Source: Planctomycetota bacterium
Lineage (GTDB): Bacteria; Planctomycetota; Planctomycetia; Pirellulales; Lacipirellulaceae
Reading direction: 5' to 3'
NCBI GenBank assembly: GCA_024278035.1
Contig: JAJRUA010000348.1
Span: 1 to 19,030, forward strand
Length of the DNA: 19,030 bases
Shown here: piece by piece, positions 6,955-15,444 of the stretch
Layout of the letters: each line of letters begins with the position of its first letter
How positions within the stretch are numbered: position 1 is the stretch's first letter
The notes under the pieces: generated by a model
The model's input: the letters and a program-made list of their open reading frames with translations, nothing else
Databases searched by the model: none
What the model was told of the DNA's origin: nothing
Position numbers and translations under genes: made by a program

Positions 6955-8130
6955 ATGAAACGGTTGCGCTACTTAACTCTGATCTTGCTCACAGCGATGA
7001 ATGCTCCCCTGCTGGGTGCGGACATCTTGCTGCGGGAGACGGCTGTGCCGACGGGTTCGATCGTTCGTTTAGGTGATATAGCTGAAATCAAGACAACGAA
7101 CACAGCTTTGATTGCCCGATTGGCTCGGACACCGCTGATGCCTACGCCTGCTCCTGGCGTTGTGCAGCACGTACGGGCTCAGGCGATTCGAGATTTATTG
7201 CGAGCCCAAGGCGTAGCGTTAAGCCAACATCGATTTGGCGGAGCGATCTCGGTTGCCGTTGGCAAAACGGCCCCGTCAAAACCTTTGCCTATCGAGCAAC
7301 CCGCCACGGCTTGGCGACCTGCAAAGAGCGTCGCTCCACAAGTGGCTCGAAGGAACAATAGCACGGGTTTCCGTCTCTCCCCAACGACCTCCCAACGACA
7401 ACCGCACCTTGCGATCGAATCCTCTTTCGTTGGATCGGGAGAACGTAAAGCGGCCAAGAAACAAATCGAAGGCCCCGTCAACGATTGGCTCCAATCGCAC
7501 AGAGGAACCCCTTTTACCATCCATCAAATCGACTTGGACGATCAGCAAACGCTCTCGCTTCTTGATCTAAGGGGTCGCCGCCTCGTGGCCAAGCCATTGG
7601 GAGCTGTTCTTCAGCACAGTGGTTTGCAGCAGTTCCGCATCGCTCCGGTCGGAAACACGGAAGGCCAAGCGATTGATGTGGTGGTTGAATTGGTCGAATT
7701 GCAGATGGGAGTGGTAGCCACCACTTCGATTCGCCGCGGCGAACTCATTACGGCAGCCCGTGTCGCGTTGCAACCTCTGCCGCCCAACCACTCCGACACT
7801 TATTCGTCGTTAGAACTCGTTCTCGGCAAGCAGGCAAGCCGTGCGATTCGTCCGAACGAATCTCTATCCAGTAAGAACACCATAAGCCCGCTCTTAGTCC
7901 ATCGGGGAGAGACCGTGACGGTTTTTTCAGGCGGGGGCGGGGTCAGCGTGCGGCTCCAAGCGGTCGCTCGCGGCGATGGCCGGGCTGGCGACTTGGTAAT
8001 CGTAGAGATTCCTAGCCGTCGTGAACGATTCGACGCCCGTGTCGTCGGACGGGCCAAGCTGGCGATTCTTAGTTCTACCTCAATCGACGCCCGTTTTGCC
8101 TCGAACGCTTCGCAGGGAGGCCTCCAATGA
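6955..8130 (+). CDS. flgA: Flagellar P-ring assembly chaperone FlgA
   Basis: Periplasmic chaperone that binds FlgI and promotes P-ring assembly. The 391-residue protein begins with a signal peptide (MKRLRYLTLILLTAMNAPLLGA, cut near residue 22). An N-terminal region follows (about 24-105, with IVRLGDIAEI), then a polar Ser/Arg/Pro-rich linker (about 105-165) and a middle domain. The conserved SAF/FlgA C-terminal domain (about 245-385) has VATTSIRRGELITAARV, LGKQASRAIRPNESL, VHRGETVTVFS and GRAGDLVIVEI. It is much longer than the roughly 220-residue E. coli protein, mainly through the N-terminal and linker parts. Its stop overlaps the flgH start as ATGA. The ribosome-binding sequence is weak or sequestered in a hairpin. 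Confidence 0.88.
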   Translation: MKRLRYLTLILLTAMNAPLLGADILLRETAVPTGSIVRLGDIAEIKTTNTALIARLARTPLMPTPAPGVVQHVRAQAIRDLLRAQGVALSQHRFGGAISVAVGKTAPSKPLPIEQPATAWRPAKSVAPQVARRNNSTGFRLSPTTSQRQPHLAIESSFVGSGERKAAKKQIEGPVNDWLQSHRGTPFTIHQIDLDDQQTLSLLDLRGRRLVAKPLGAVLQHSGLQQFRIAPVGNTEGQAIDVVVELVELQMGVVATTSIRRGELITAARVALQPLPPNHSDTYSSLELVLGKQASRAIRPNESLSSKNTISPLLVHRGETVTVFSGGGGVSVRLQAVARGDGRAGDLVIVEIPSRRERFDARVVGRAKLAILSSTSIDARFASNASQGGLQ

Positions 8131-8810
8131 AAACGATGACTTGCTTACTTTTGCTTTTTCTACTCGTTGCTCCGATGGCAATGGCACAAGATTCGAGCTT
8201 AATGCTCATCCGCCCCCCCTCGGCAGACACCTTGCCTCCTACGACCGCAACGCTGGCCAACAGTTCGTTTATCTACAGCACACTGCCCCCCGAAGCTCAG
8301 ACGCGGCCACTAGCCGTGCATGACATTATCACGGTCTTGGTCGATCACCGCTCGATCCTTTTGGGCGAAGGCTCAGGCCAAACTCGGAAAGTGGGCAACT
8401 ACCAATCGACCCTAACCGACTGGCTCAAGTTCAACGGAAAGAGCATCAGCCCCGCTCCGCAACGATTGGGCGATCCGGCCATCGGCGGCCAGCTCAATAG
8501 CCAGTACCGTGCGGAGTCGGACATCGAAGCACGTGAAACCCTTGCTTTTACGATGGCCGCAAAAATTGTTGATATCCGCCCTAATGGTGACTTGGTGATT
8601 GAAGGCCGGAAGGAAATCAAAGTGAACGAAGAGGTTTGGATGACCTTCCTCACAGGCACGGTTTCGCGGCAGTTCATTGGTCTGGATCGAACGGTGCGAG
8701 ATTCGGCCATTTCGGACCTGCGGATTAACAAGTACGAGCTGGGAGCCGTGCGAGACGGCTACGCCCGCGGTTGGCTCTCAAGAGCCTACGGAAAGTTCAA
8801 GGCATTTTGA
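8127..8810 (+). CDS. flgH: Flagellar L-ring protein FlgH
   Basis: Outer-membrane ring subunit through which the rod passes. It has 227 residues, the normal size. A signal peptide (about 1-20, ending PMAMAQ) precedes LAVHDIITVLVDHRSILLGEG, the typical FlgH strand (family: V-G-D-x-L-T-I-x-L). TLAFTMAAKIVDIRPNGDLVIEGRKEI and a C-terminal VRDSAISDLRI...GWLSRAYGKF block follow. Canonical FlgH is a lipoprotein with a Cys right after the signal peptide. Here the only early Cys is residue 6, inside the signal sequence, so no lipobox is present. GGGAGG (8115-8120) lies 6 nt ahead of the ATG, and the start overlaps the flgA stop by 4 bp. Confidence 0.92.
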   Translation: MKTMTCLLLLFLLVAPMAMAQDSSLMLIRPPSADTLPPTTATLANSSFIYSTLPPEAQTRPLAVHDIITVLVDHRSILLGEGSGQTRKVGNYQSTLTDWLKFNGKSISPAPQRLGDPAIGGQLNSQYRAESDIEARETLAFTMAAKIVDIRPNGDLVIEGRKEIKVNEEVWMTFLTGTVSRQFIGLDRTVRDSAISDLRINKYELGAVRDGYARGWLSRAYGKFKAF

Positions 8811-8872
8811 TACGTGTGCCGTGTGATGTTGTTTTCGGGAAAGTCCATCTCAATAAATGCAGCTTAAAGACA

Positions 8873-9994
8873 ATGATCTCCATTCGCCAACTACTACTCA
8901 CTTTCCTTCTGATTGTCCTTTCTGTCGCTCCGGTGTTGGGGCAAGGGCATACGCGACTTCGCAACATTTGTCGTGTGAAGGGACAAGAAGAGAACGTTCT
9001 GCGTGGTGTCGGTTTGGTGGTTGGCCTCAACGGCACGGGAGAGGCAAACGACCCGGCGACAATGCGGGCTCTGAGTCAATCGATGGAGATCATGGGCAAC
9101 CCGGTTTCGATGACCGGTCGGTTCGATGACGCAACGAGCAAAGCGCTGAAGAACATTAAGAACGTCGCTTTGGTGATGGTCTCTGCGACGATCCCCGCGA
9201 CCGGTGCTCGCCGTGGCGATCAACTGGTTTGTCATGTGAGCGCCCTGAACGGCAAGAGTCTTGAAGGAGGCCGCCTTGCTTTCGCTGCTCTACAAGGACC
9301 GAACACACAAGACCGACGCGTCTTTGCCAACTGCCAAGGGGCGATCCAAATTGACGATCCGGATCAACCGATGGTTGGCTACATCCACAATGGGTGTCAA
9401 ATGGAACAGGATGTTTTTACCCGATTCGTTTCTGACGATGGCTGGATCACTTTCGTTCTGGATAGCAATCATGCGGACTTTCTTGTTGCCAACGACGTGG
9501 CTGAGCAGATTGCTCAAAGCTATGTCGAAGGGTACTTCGCATCGTCGAATGGAAAAGGACTGTCTCCTGAGGAACGGTTGTTCTCAACCGATCGACAACG
9601 GTTTGTTCATGCGATTGACGCAGCGAATATCCGGGTCAAGATTCCGCCCGGCTACAAAGGGGACGAAGTCGCTTTCGTTGCCGACTTGCTTGAGAAAACA
9701 ATTTATACGGCGGAGCCAGAAGCGCGTGTTGTTATCAACACGCGCACCGGCAGCATTGTTATTAGCGGGGATGTCGAGATCGGGGATATCGTCTTCACTC
9801 ACCGCAACGTGGTGGTCGAAACGGGCAATGCGGCTTCGTTCTTGCCAGTGGCCCCAGGGCAATCGGAACAACCGAAGCTCCAACGCTTAATCGATGCTCT
9901 GGCAAACCTTAAAGTGCCGGCAAACGACGTGATTGAAATCATTCGCGGGATCGACCGAATGGGCAAACTGCACGCCAAGCTGATTTTGCTATAA
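8873..9994 (+). CDS. flgI: Flagellar P-ring protein FlgI
   Basis: Periplasmic ring subunit around the rod in the peptidoglycan layer. The 373-residue reading from the ATG at 8873 starts with a clear signal peptide (MISIRQLLLTFLLIVLSV, then APVLGQG). Upstream in-frame starts lie inside flgH and would spoil it. Family blocks seen are RLRNICRVKGQEENVLRGVG, LVVGLNGTGE, VALVMVSATIPATGARRGDQL, SALNGKSLEGGRLAF, IPPGYKGDEVAFVADLLE, ARVVINTRTGSIVISGDV, and the closing LPVAPGQSEQPKLQRL with VPANDVIEIIRGIDRMGKLHA. The length matches E. coli FlgI. It sits 62 bp after flgH, with only weak ribosome-binding sequence, and is served by the FlgA chaperone two genes upstream. Confidence 0.96.
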   Translation: MISIRQLLLTFLLIVLSVAPVLGQGHTRLRNICRVKGQEENVLRGVGLVVGLNGTGEANDPATMRALSQSMEIMGNPVSMTGRFDDATSKALKNIKNVALVMVSATIPATGARRGDQLVCHVSALNGKSLEGGRLAFAALQGPNTQDRRVFANCQGAIQIDDPDQPMVGYIHNGCQMEQDVFTRFVSDDGWITFVLDSNHADFLVANDVAEQIAQSYVEGYFASSNGKGLSPEERLFSTDRQRFVHAIDAANIRVKIPPGYKGDEVAFVADLLEKTIYTAEPEARVVINTRTGSIVISGDVEIGDIVFTHRNVVVETGNAASFLPVAPGQSEQPKLQRLIDALANLKVPANDVIEIIRGIDRMGKLHAKLILL

Positions 9995-10045
9995 GTCAAG
10001 CGATGAAAGTAATCTCGCCATCTTACAAAACTACCCGAAAGACAA

Positions 10046-10432
10046 ATGATAAACCCCCTTGCCATTACGCCCGCTCAAATGAACTTCGTCAAGCCGGAGG
10101 TGTCGAAGGATCCGAAGGCGGATCAAGTGATCGAAGCAAAGGAACTCAAGAAGGCGTTCTCACAGTTCGTCGGCGAAACCTTTTACGGCACGATGCTCAA
10201 GTCGATGCGGCAGACGGTAAGCGAGCCCGCCTATTTCCATGGTGGTCAGGCAGAAGAATTGTTCCAAGGTCGTCTGGATCAACAAATTTCGGCTGACATG
10301 GCCTCGGCAAACGGTAAGGATTTCGCCTCGGCCCTCTTCAAAAATCAATTTCCGATCGAAGCTGCTTTGCTTCGCGATGCGGGGCAACAACCCAACTTAT
10401 TGGCCCCCCTCGATACGCTCCGTCGTCCATAA
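10046..10432 (+). CDS. flgJ: Rod-binding protein, FlgJ N-terminal type without muramidase domain
   Basis: A 128-residue protein matching the rod-binding domain of FlgJ. The core is ELKKAFSQFVGETFYGTMLKSM (about 33-53), then a YFHGGQAEELFQGRLDQQIS region (family: GG..e..f...ld..ya). The glucosaminidase domain that opens a hole in peptidoglycan in E. coli FlgJ is absent, so that activity must come from another protein or be dispensable. Many non-enteric bacteria have this short form. It acts as the cap or scaffold for rod assembly, consistent with its place after flgI and before flgN. The ribosome-binding site is weak. Confidence 0.82.
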   Translation: MINPLAITPAQMNFVKPEVSKDPKADQVIEAKELKKAFSQFVGETFYGTMLKSMRQTVSEPAYFHGGQAEELFQGRLDQQISADMASANGKDFASALFKNQFPIEAALLRDAGQQPNLLAPLDTLRRP

Positions 10433-10465
10433 AAATACGCCATCCAACTTTGATAGAACCATCCT

Positions 10466-11011
10466 ATGGATGAAAAAATTATGCCTAACGAATCCATCGA
10501 CGAAGCGAGCACTTTGTTGCCCATGCAACCCGATGAGTGGGAAGAGCCGCTGGCCCGTTTGCTGAGCGACCTGTCAAGTACGCAAACGGAGTTGCTATCG
10601 CTTCTTGAAGCAAAACGCCAGCGGCTTGTTGCAGGAGACCGCGACGCACTGCTAGCAATGCAGGCCGATGAAACGCGGCTTGCCGAGCGATTGACCGCTT
10701 GTCAGGAACGACGCCAAGAGTTGCTTGACGTTGCCGGACAGCAAGGTATGCCAAGCCGTAATCTTCGCTCTCTTACGGAGGCGATGCCAACCGACCAGCG
10801 AGCCCGTCTGCGGCCGGTGGTGCAAGAAGCGCGCAATCGGGCACGGTTGCTCCAGCACCAAAGCCTCACGAACTGGGTGCTTGTTCAGCGTCGTCTGCTG
10901 CATCTTTCACAAATGGTCGAGATTATCGCCACCGGCGGCCAAAAATCTCCGACTTATGAGAAGAGTGGCCCCTCCGCAGCCGGCGGGGCTTTGATGGATA
11001 AGGCCGTCTGA
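10466..11011 (+). CDS. flgN: Flagellar export chaperone FlgN
   Basis: An all-helical 181-residue protein. FlgN binds the C termini of FlgK and FlgL in the cytoplasm and hands them to the export gate, and the next two genes here are flgK and flgL. The FlgN pattern is seen at about residues 24-60 (EEPLARLLSDLSSTQTELLS, then LLEAKRQRLVAGDRDAL), followed by long coiled helices rich in Arg and Gln (AERLTACQERRQELL...) and a final LLHLSQMVEIIA. The last 25 residues are Gly/Ser/Pro-rich and probably disordered. ATG at 10466 or 10481 could be the start; neither has a strong ribosome-binding site. Confidence 0.82.
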   Translation: MDEKIMPNESIDEASTLLPMQPDEWEEPLARLLSDLSSTQTELLSLLEAKRQRLVAGDRDALLAMQADETRLAERLTACQERRQELLDVAGQQGMPSRNLRSLTEAMPTDQRARLRPVVQEARNRARLLQHQSLTNWVLVQRRLLHLSQMVEIIATGGQKSPTYEKSGPSAAGGALMDKAV

Positions 11012-11111
11012 GCGAGGGCCCCATCCCTCCAACCAGCGATAGCGTTGCTAGCTGTTCGTTCGGCTGGGTTTACCGTCCTGTTAGCGTCACGCCTTCGAGG
11101 CGGCAGAAGTC

Positions 11112-12863
11112 ATGTCACTCTTCGGATCACTGCAGGTAGCCAGCAATACGCTGCAAGCGATGCAGATTGGCCTGCAAGTGGTTGGCAATAATATCGCCAA
11201 CGCCAATACCGAGGGCTTCATCCGGGAGAAGGTCAACTTCACAGCGGCACCGGTCCAAGAGCTTGGCAACTTGACGATCGGGCTGGGCGTGCGCGTTGAT
11301 AGCATCACTCAGGTGATGGACGATTTTCTTGGGCAGCAGGTTCGCGGAGCGACCAGTGACCGAATTAGTGCCGACCTTCAGAACGAGGCTTACAAAGACC
11401 TCGAATCCTTACTGAGGGAGTTGGGAGGAAACGACCTTTCGACAGCGCTGACCGACTTCTTCGGCAGCATCGAAGATACGCTCAACCCTGGGGCCGGCGA
11501 TGCGCTCTCGGTTCGCAATTTGACGGTACTCGAAGGCAAGCAACTTGCCACGGAGATTCAGCGTTTGGATGAGCGAGCCAAGGGGCTACGCGACTCTTAT
11601 AACAACGAGATCATCGACTCGGCAGGCCAAATCAATCAGTTGGCGACCGAAATCCAAAGACTCAACATTCAGATCACCCAAACAGAGGGAGGAAGCGCCG
11701 CCAAGAGCGAAGCGGGGGCTCTGCGTACCCAACGCAACACGGCGCTCAACAAATTATCAGAGCTGATTGACTTGACCGTGGTGGAACAGCCGAGCGGCGG
11801 TTTGAGCTTATCGGTCGGCGGAGAGTTTCTTGTCTTTGAAGGACAACGGCGTGAAATTAGTGTCGATACGGGGACCAGTGAAGCGATTTCCGCTGGTGGC
11901 GAAGCGGCCGCTTCTCTTGAATTCGCCGACACGGGCAAAAAGTTGGAACTCACAAGTGGACGCATTTTTGGCTTAACGACCGCTCGCGATACGATCGTTG
12001 GCGACTTCCGAGCCGATCTGGATGGATTCGCGAAGTCGCTTATCAATGAGTTCAACAAGGTTTATACTAGCGGCCAAGGGCTAACGGGATTCACCAACCT
12101 GACGAGCGTAGACAAAGTCACCAATCGATCGGCCCCCCTCAACGCGGCAGGCCTAACCTTTACGCCGCAGACCGGTTCGTTTGATATTACGGTGGTCAAC
12201 AAAAACACGGGCGATACGGAAACGACCGTCATCCAAGTCAAGCTGCAAGGAAACGACGACGATACGTCGCTCAACAGCTTAACGGCGCAGATCGATGCCA
12301 TCACGGGCCTGAGCGCTTCAATTGACTCGACCGGTCGGCTGGCTATTTCCACGGATTCACCCGACACCGAGTTTTACTTTAACGGTGGTAACGATGGCGA
12401 CAAGGCCCGTCAAGATACGAGCGGCGTGCTCGCTTCACTCGGGCTGAATACTTTCTTCACGGGTACGGGTGCGGAGAGTATTAGCGTCAACCGCGAACTC
12501 GACGGCATCAAGAACGCTAGCAAGTTCGCCGCGAGCAGCCAAGGTGTCGGCGGCGGAACAGGCAATGCGGTAGCCTTGGCAGGTCTCTTCGATAAGCCAA
12601 TCGAGTCGCTGGGTGGTTCATCGATCATTGATCAGTACAGCCAATTGGTCAACGAGTTGGCCCAGAACTCGACCGTTGCGGCAAGTGTTGCGGAGGGGCT
12701 CGGCGTTTTTGAGGCGACCCTGGCCAATGAGCTTCAAGCGGTAAGCGGCGTCAACATCGACGAAGAAGCGATCGATATGATTTCGCTTCAACGAATCTAC
12801 CAAGCTACAGCTCGGTACATCTCAACGATCCAAGAAATGCTCGACACCTTGATCGCCTTATAA
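11112..12863 (+). CDS. flgK: Flagellar hook-associated protein 1 FlgK (HAP1)
   Basis: First hook-filament junction protein. The 583-residue sequence has the typical N terminus (SLFGSLQVASNTLQAMQIGL, then VVGNNIANANTEGF) and DSITQVMDDFLGQQVRGATS. A long coiled D1 (about 85-215) follows, with QINQLATEIQRLNIQITQTE. C-terminally it has GVNIDEEAIDMISLQRIYQA and TARYISTIQEMLDTL, the paired coiled-coil D0. A central segment at about 355-448 contains SLNSLTAQIDAITGLSASID and ASLGLNTFF, resembling the modules in FlgL and flagellin. It is exported by the flagellar type III system with FlgN. A small hairpin CGCCT-TCG-AGGCG (11090-11102) sits just ahead of the start. Confidence 0.95.
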   Translation: MSLFGSLQVASNTLQAMQIGLQVVGNNIANANTEGFIREKVNFTAAPVQELGNLTIGLGVRVDSITQVMDDFLGQQVRGATSDRISADLQNEAYKDLESLLRELGGNDLSTALTDFFGSIEDTLNPGAGDALSVRNLTVLEGKQLATEIQRLDERAKGLRDSYNNEIIDSAGQINQLATEIQRLNIQITQTEGGSAAKSEAGALRTQRNTALNKLSELIDLTVVEQPSGGLSLSVGGEFLVFEGQRREISVDTGTSEAISAGGEAAASLEFADTGKKLELTSGRIFGLTTARDTIVGDFRADLDGFAKSLINEFNKVYTSGQGLTGFTNLTSVDKVTNRSAPLNAAGLTFTPQTGSFDITVVNKNTGDTETTVIQVKLQGNDDDTSLNSLTAQIDAITGLSASIDSTGRLAISTDSPDTEFYFNGGNDGDKARQDTSGVLASLGLNTFFTGTGAESISVNRELDGIKNASKFAASSQGVGGGTGNAVALAGLFDKPIESLGGSSIIDQYSQLVNELAQNSTVAASVAEGLGVFEATLANELQAVSGVNIDEEAIDMISLQRIYQATARYISTIQEMLDTLIAL

Positions 12864-12900
12864 ACTTGCCCCATTCACTCCCCTCTCAGGGCCCCCGCCC

Positions 12901-15222
12901 GTGTCTTCGATTCAGCCTATCGCCACTAGCCGAGTGACCGACGCGATGTCGCGCGGCCGACTCACGGCTCAGATACAATCGGATCAACTCGCTCTTTTCC
13001 GATTGCAGAATCAGATATCGACCGGCTTCCGCATCTTCTTGCCAAGCGACGATGTTTCGTCTGCTCAGCGGGCAATGGTCTTGCAGCGGACGATTGAGCG
13101 TAAGGATCAGGCCGCCACCAATTTGCAGGGAACGCTTGCCGCCCTCAGTTCATCCGACAGGCCTCTTAGCGAGCTCTCAGGCGAATTGAACAGCCTCAAG
13201 GCAAACGCCCTGCAAGTGATTAGCACCATCTCTAGCGACGAAGAACGAGCTTCCGTCGTCCGGCAGATCGATAACTTGCTGAGCAACTTATCGCAGGTTG
13301 GCAATTCAAGCTTCACGGGAAGCTACCTTTTTGGTGGTACGGAGGTGACAAGTCCCCCGTTCAATGAAACGGGCCTCTACGTTGAGTACGAAGGGGACGA
13401 ATCGAGCCCACAGACGTTTGTCGATATTGGCTATCTGTTCGATACCCTCACGCCAGGAGACGACATCTTTGGCGGACTGTCGGAATCGGTTCGTGGCTCC
13501 GTGGACCTGGATGCCCAGCTCACCTCCGATACCCGATTAGCGCAAATCAATGGCGGAAACGGCGTGAGTCCGAACGGAGCGATTGAGATCATTTTTGATC
13601 CCACGAATCTCTCCGATCCGACCACCTCAGCAGTGATCGACGTGAGTTCGGCCGAGACGGTGGGCGACATTGCCCGGCTGATCGAGAACAACGCCCCTGC
13701 GGGGGCAGACATAACCGTCACGATCACGGGCCAAGGGTTGACCGTCGCCACCGCCAACGGGGGCGTTACCATCGGCGAAGTTGCCGAGGGAAGCAGCGCG
13801 CGCGAGTTGGGCCTATTAACGACCGGGGCGCCCAGTGATTCGGTCACCGGCGGTTCGCTCGACCCGACGCTTCGCCAAACAACGGCCCTGAGTGATTTGA
13901 CCGGCACCAAGGCACGGGGGCTCATGAACCTGGGAGGCGTGAACAACAATATCTCCTTGGTTGCTGATGCGAACGGCAGTGGCTTCAATAATCTGACCGT
14001 CAATGTTGTCGATGGCGCAACGGTTGGCAGTGAGACGGCAGCGTACGATTCGGGCACCAACACGCTGACATTGACCGTTGCGGCGGGGCAGTCCGACGCG
14101 AACCAAGTCACCGCGGCAATCAATGCGGAGGGGACCTTCGTTGCCGAAACCGACTATCGCGACGCCACTTCTGCCGCCAATCAGGGGACAGGCAAAGTCC
14201 CGGTGACGACGCTCACAGGGGTTACCAGCTCTGGTAGTGGGGGATCGATCGATCTCGCTTCGGGTTTACGTGTCACGAATGGGGAGGAGGTTTATACGAT
14301 TGACACCTCCTCGGCCCAGACCGTCCAGGACATGCTCAATCTTCTCAACAACCCTGAATACGGCTTGCGTGCGACGATCAACGAATCGGGCAACGGGATC
14401 GACGTTCGCACCCGTCGTAGCGGAGCCGATTTTACCATCGGTGAAAACGGTGGCTCAACGGCTGAGGACCTGGGCATCCGCACCTACACTACCGACAGCC
14501 GGTTGGATGATTTTAATCGGGGCCTAGGGGTCTTGGCCGAAGGATCTACGCCGGTAGAAACGGCCTCGCTCAATCGATTCTCTCTTACGGTTGACGTTGG
14601 AGGAACACCAACCACCTACGATGTGGACCTCACAAACGCTACGACGGTGGACGATCTCATCAACGCCATCAATACGGCAACCAGCGGTGAGGTGACGGCT
14701 TCCCTCGCGACGGTCGGCAATGGACTGGTACTGACCGACACAACCGGTGGCGGGACGGGCATTGCCGATTCGATTACCCTTACGGGGGCCGCGGCAGAGC
14801 GACTAGGGTTCTTTGCGGAAGGCGAAGACTCAGCCACCCTGACAATAGCTGGCGGCAGTTTGGCCTCAGAAGATCGCAACACGCTTGAAGTCGATAGCGT
14901 CTTCACGACGCTCATTCGGATGCGCGATGCGCTCAAAGCGGGGGACGAAATCGCCCTGGGGAATGAGATGGGTCGGCTCGATCGGGATCTCAACCGTGTC
15001 AATTTTGGTCGTGCCGAGATCGGCGCTCGTGTGCAAAACCTCAACACGATTAAGGATCGGTTGGCCGACGAGAAGGTGGACCTCCAATCGGCGCTCAGCA
15101 CGGAGATCGATGTTGATTTTGCTGAAGCGGTCTCCGACTTCGTACAAAAGCAGGCCTCGCTCGAAGCCTCGCTGCAGGTCGCCTCGTCGTTGCTCTCGTT
15201 GTCGATTTTAGATTTTATTTAG
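12901..15222 (+). CDS. flgL: Enlarged flagellar hook-associated protein 3 FlgL (HAP3)
   Basis: Second junction protein, 773 residues against about 300-320 in enterics. It starts at a GTG (12901); no ribosome-binding site is visible and the next in-frame ATG (12943) would trim conserved sequence. The N-terminal D0/D1 (about 1-150) has LFRLQNQISTGFRIFLPSDD and GNSSFTGSYLFGGTE, diagnostic for FlgL. The C-terminal D1/D0 (about 655-773) has EIGARVQNLNTIKDRLADEK and FVQKQASLEASLQVASSLL. The middle holds three Flagellin_IN-like modules (about 226-305, 448-526, 558-638), each ending in an ELGL, DLGI or RLGF motif. A fourth module (about 350-432) is shared with the flagellin gene downstream. It would be exported with FlgN. 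Confidence 0.92.
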   Translation: MSSIQPIATSRVTDAMSRGRLTAQIQSDQLALFRLQNQISTGFRIFLPSDDVSSAQRAMVLQRTIERKDQAATNLQGTLAALSSSDRPLSELSGELNSLKANALQVISTISSDEERASVVRQIDNLLSNLSQVGNSSFTGSYLFGGTEVTSPPFNETGLYVEYEGDESSPQTFVDIGYLFDTLTPGDDIFGGLSESVRGSVDLDAQLTSDTRLAQINGGNGVSPNGAIEIIFDPTNLSDPTTSAVIDVSSAETVGDIARLIENNAPAGADITVTITGQGLTVATANGGVTIGEVAEGSSARELGLLTTGAPSDSVTGGSLDPTLRQTTALSDLTGTKARGLMNLGGVNNNISLVADANGSGFNNLTVNVVDGATVGSETAAYDSGTNTLTLTVAAGQSDANQVTAAINAEGTFVAETDYRDATSAANQGTGKVPVTTLTGVTSSGSGGSIDLASGLRVTNGEEVYTIDTSSAQTVQDMLNLLNNPEYGLRATINESGNGIDVRTRRSGADFTIGENGGSTAEDLGIRTYTTDSRLDDFNRGLGVLAEGSTPVETASLNRFSLTVDVGGTPTTYDVDLTNATTVDDLINAINTATSGEVTASLATVGNGLVLTDTTGGGTGIADSITLTGAAAERLGFFAEGEDSATLTIAGGSLASEDRNTLEVDSVFTTLIRMRDALKAGDEIALGNEMGRLDRDLNRVNFGRAEIGARVQNLNTIKDRLADEKVDLQSALSTEIDVDFAEAVSDFVQKQASLEASLQVASSLLSLSILDFI
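13948..14196 (+). repeat. FlgL module shared with flagellin
   Basis: FlgL residues 350-432. The segment GSETAAYDSGTNTLT (376-390) matches flagellin 266-280 at 14 of 15 positions. The flanks follow the same pattern: NNLTVNVVDGAT ahead, and AAGQSDANQVTAAINA behind against EAGTTTITQTLAAINA. Codons differ at many third positions, so this is old shared ancestry or conserved protein structure rather than a recent DNA copy. Confidence 0.75.
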
Positions 15223-15444
15223 GCGTGAGCAGTAGGCTGCCGGTAGAAAAAACGTAACCGTTCACGGGACAAAAGAAGCCAACCGCTGACTACTTCTTCC
15301 CCCTCTATTCCGGAACTTCTGGTGAAGGTGGCCGTTTTGATTCATTCCTTGCGACCGTCTCAGCCGATTCTTTTTGCATAGGTATTGTTGTGAGCACCAT
15401 CGTGCTAGCAGTGCAAGTAAGTTGAGTGGATGGGAGAGGAATCG

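Noticed and set aside
13431..14123. Minus-strand open frame opposite flgL (about 230 codons)
   Set aside because: A low-complexity Val/Ser/Pro shadow of the repetitive flgL region, without ribosome-binding site or family motif.
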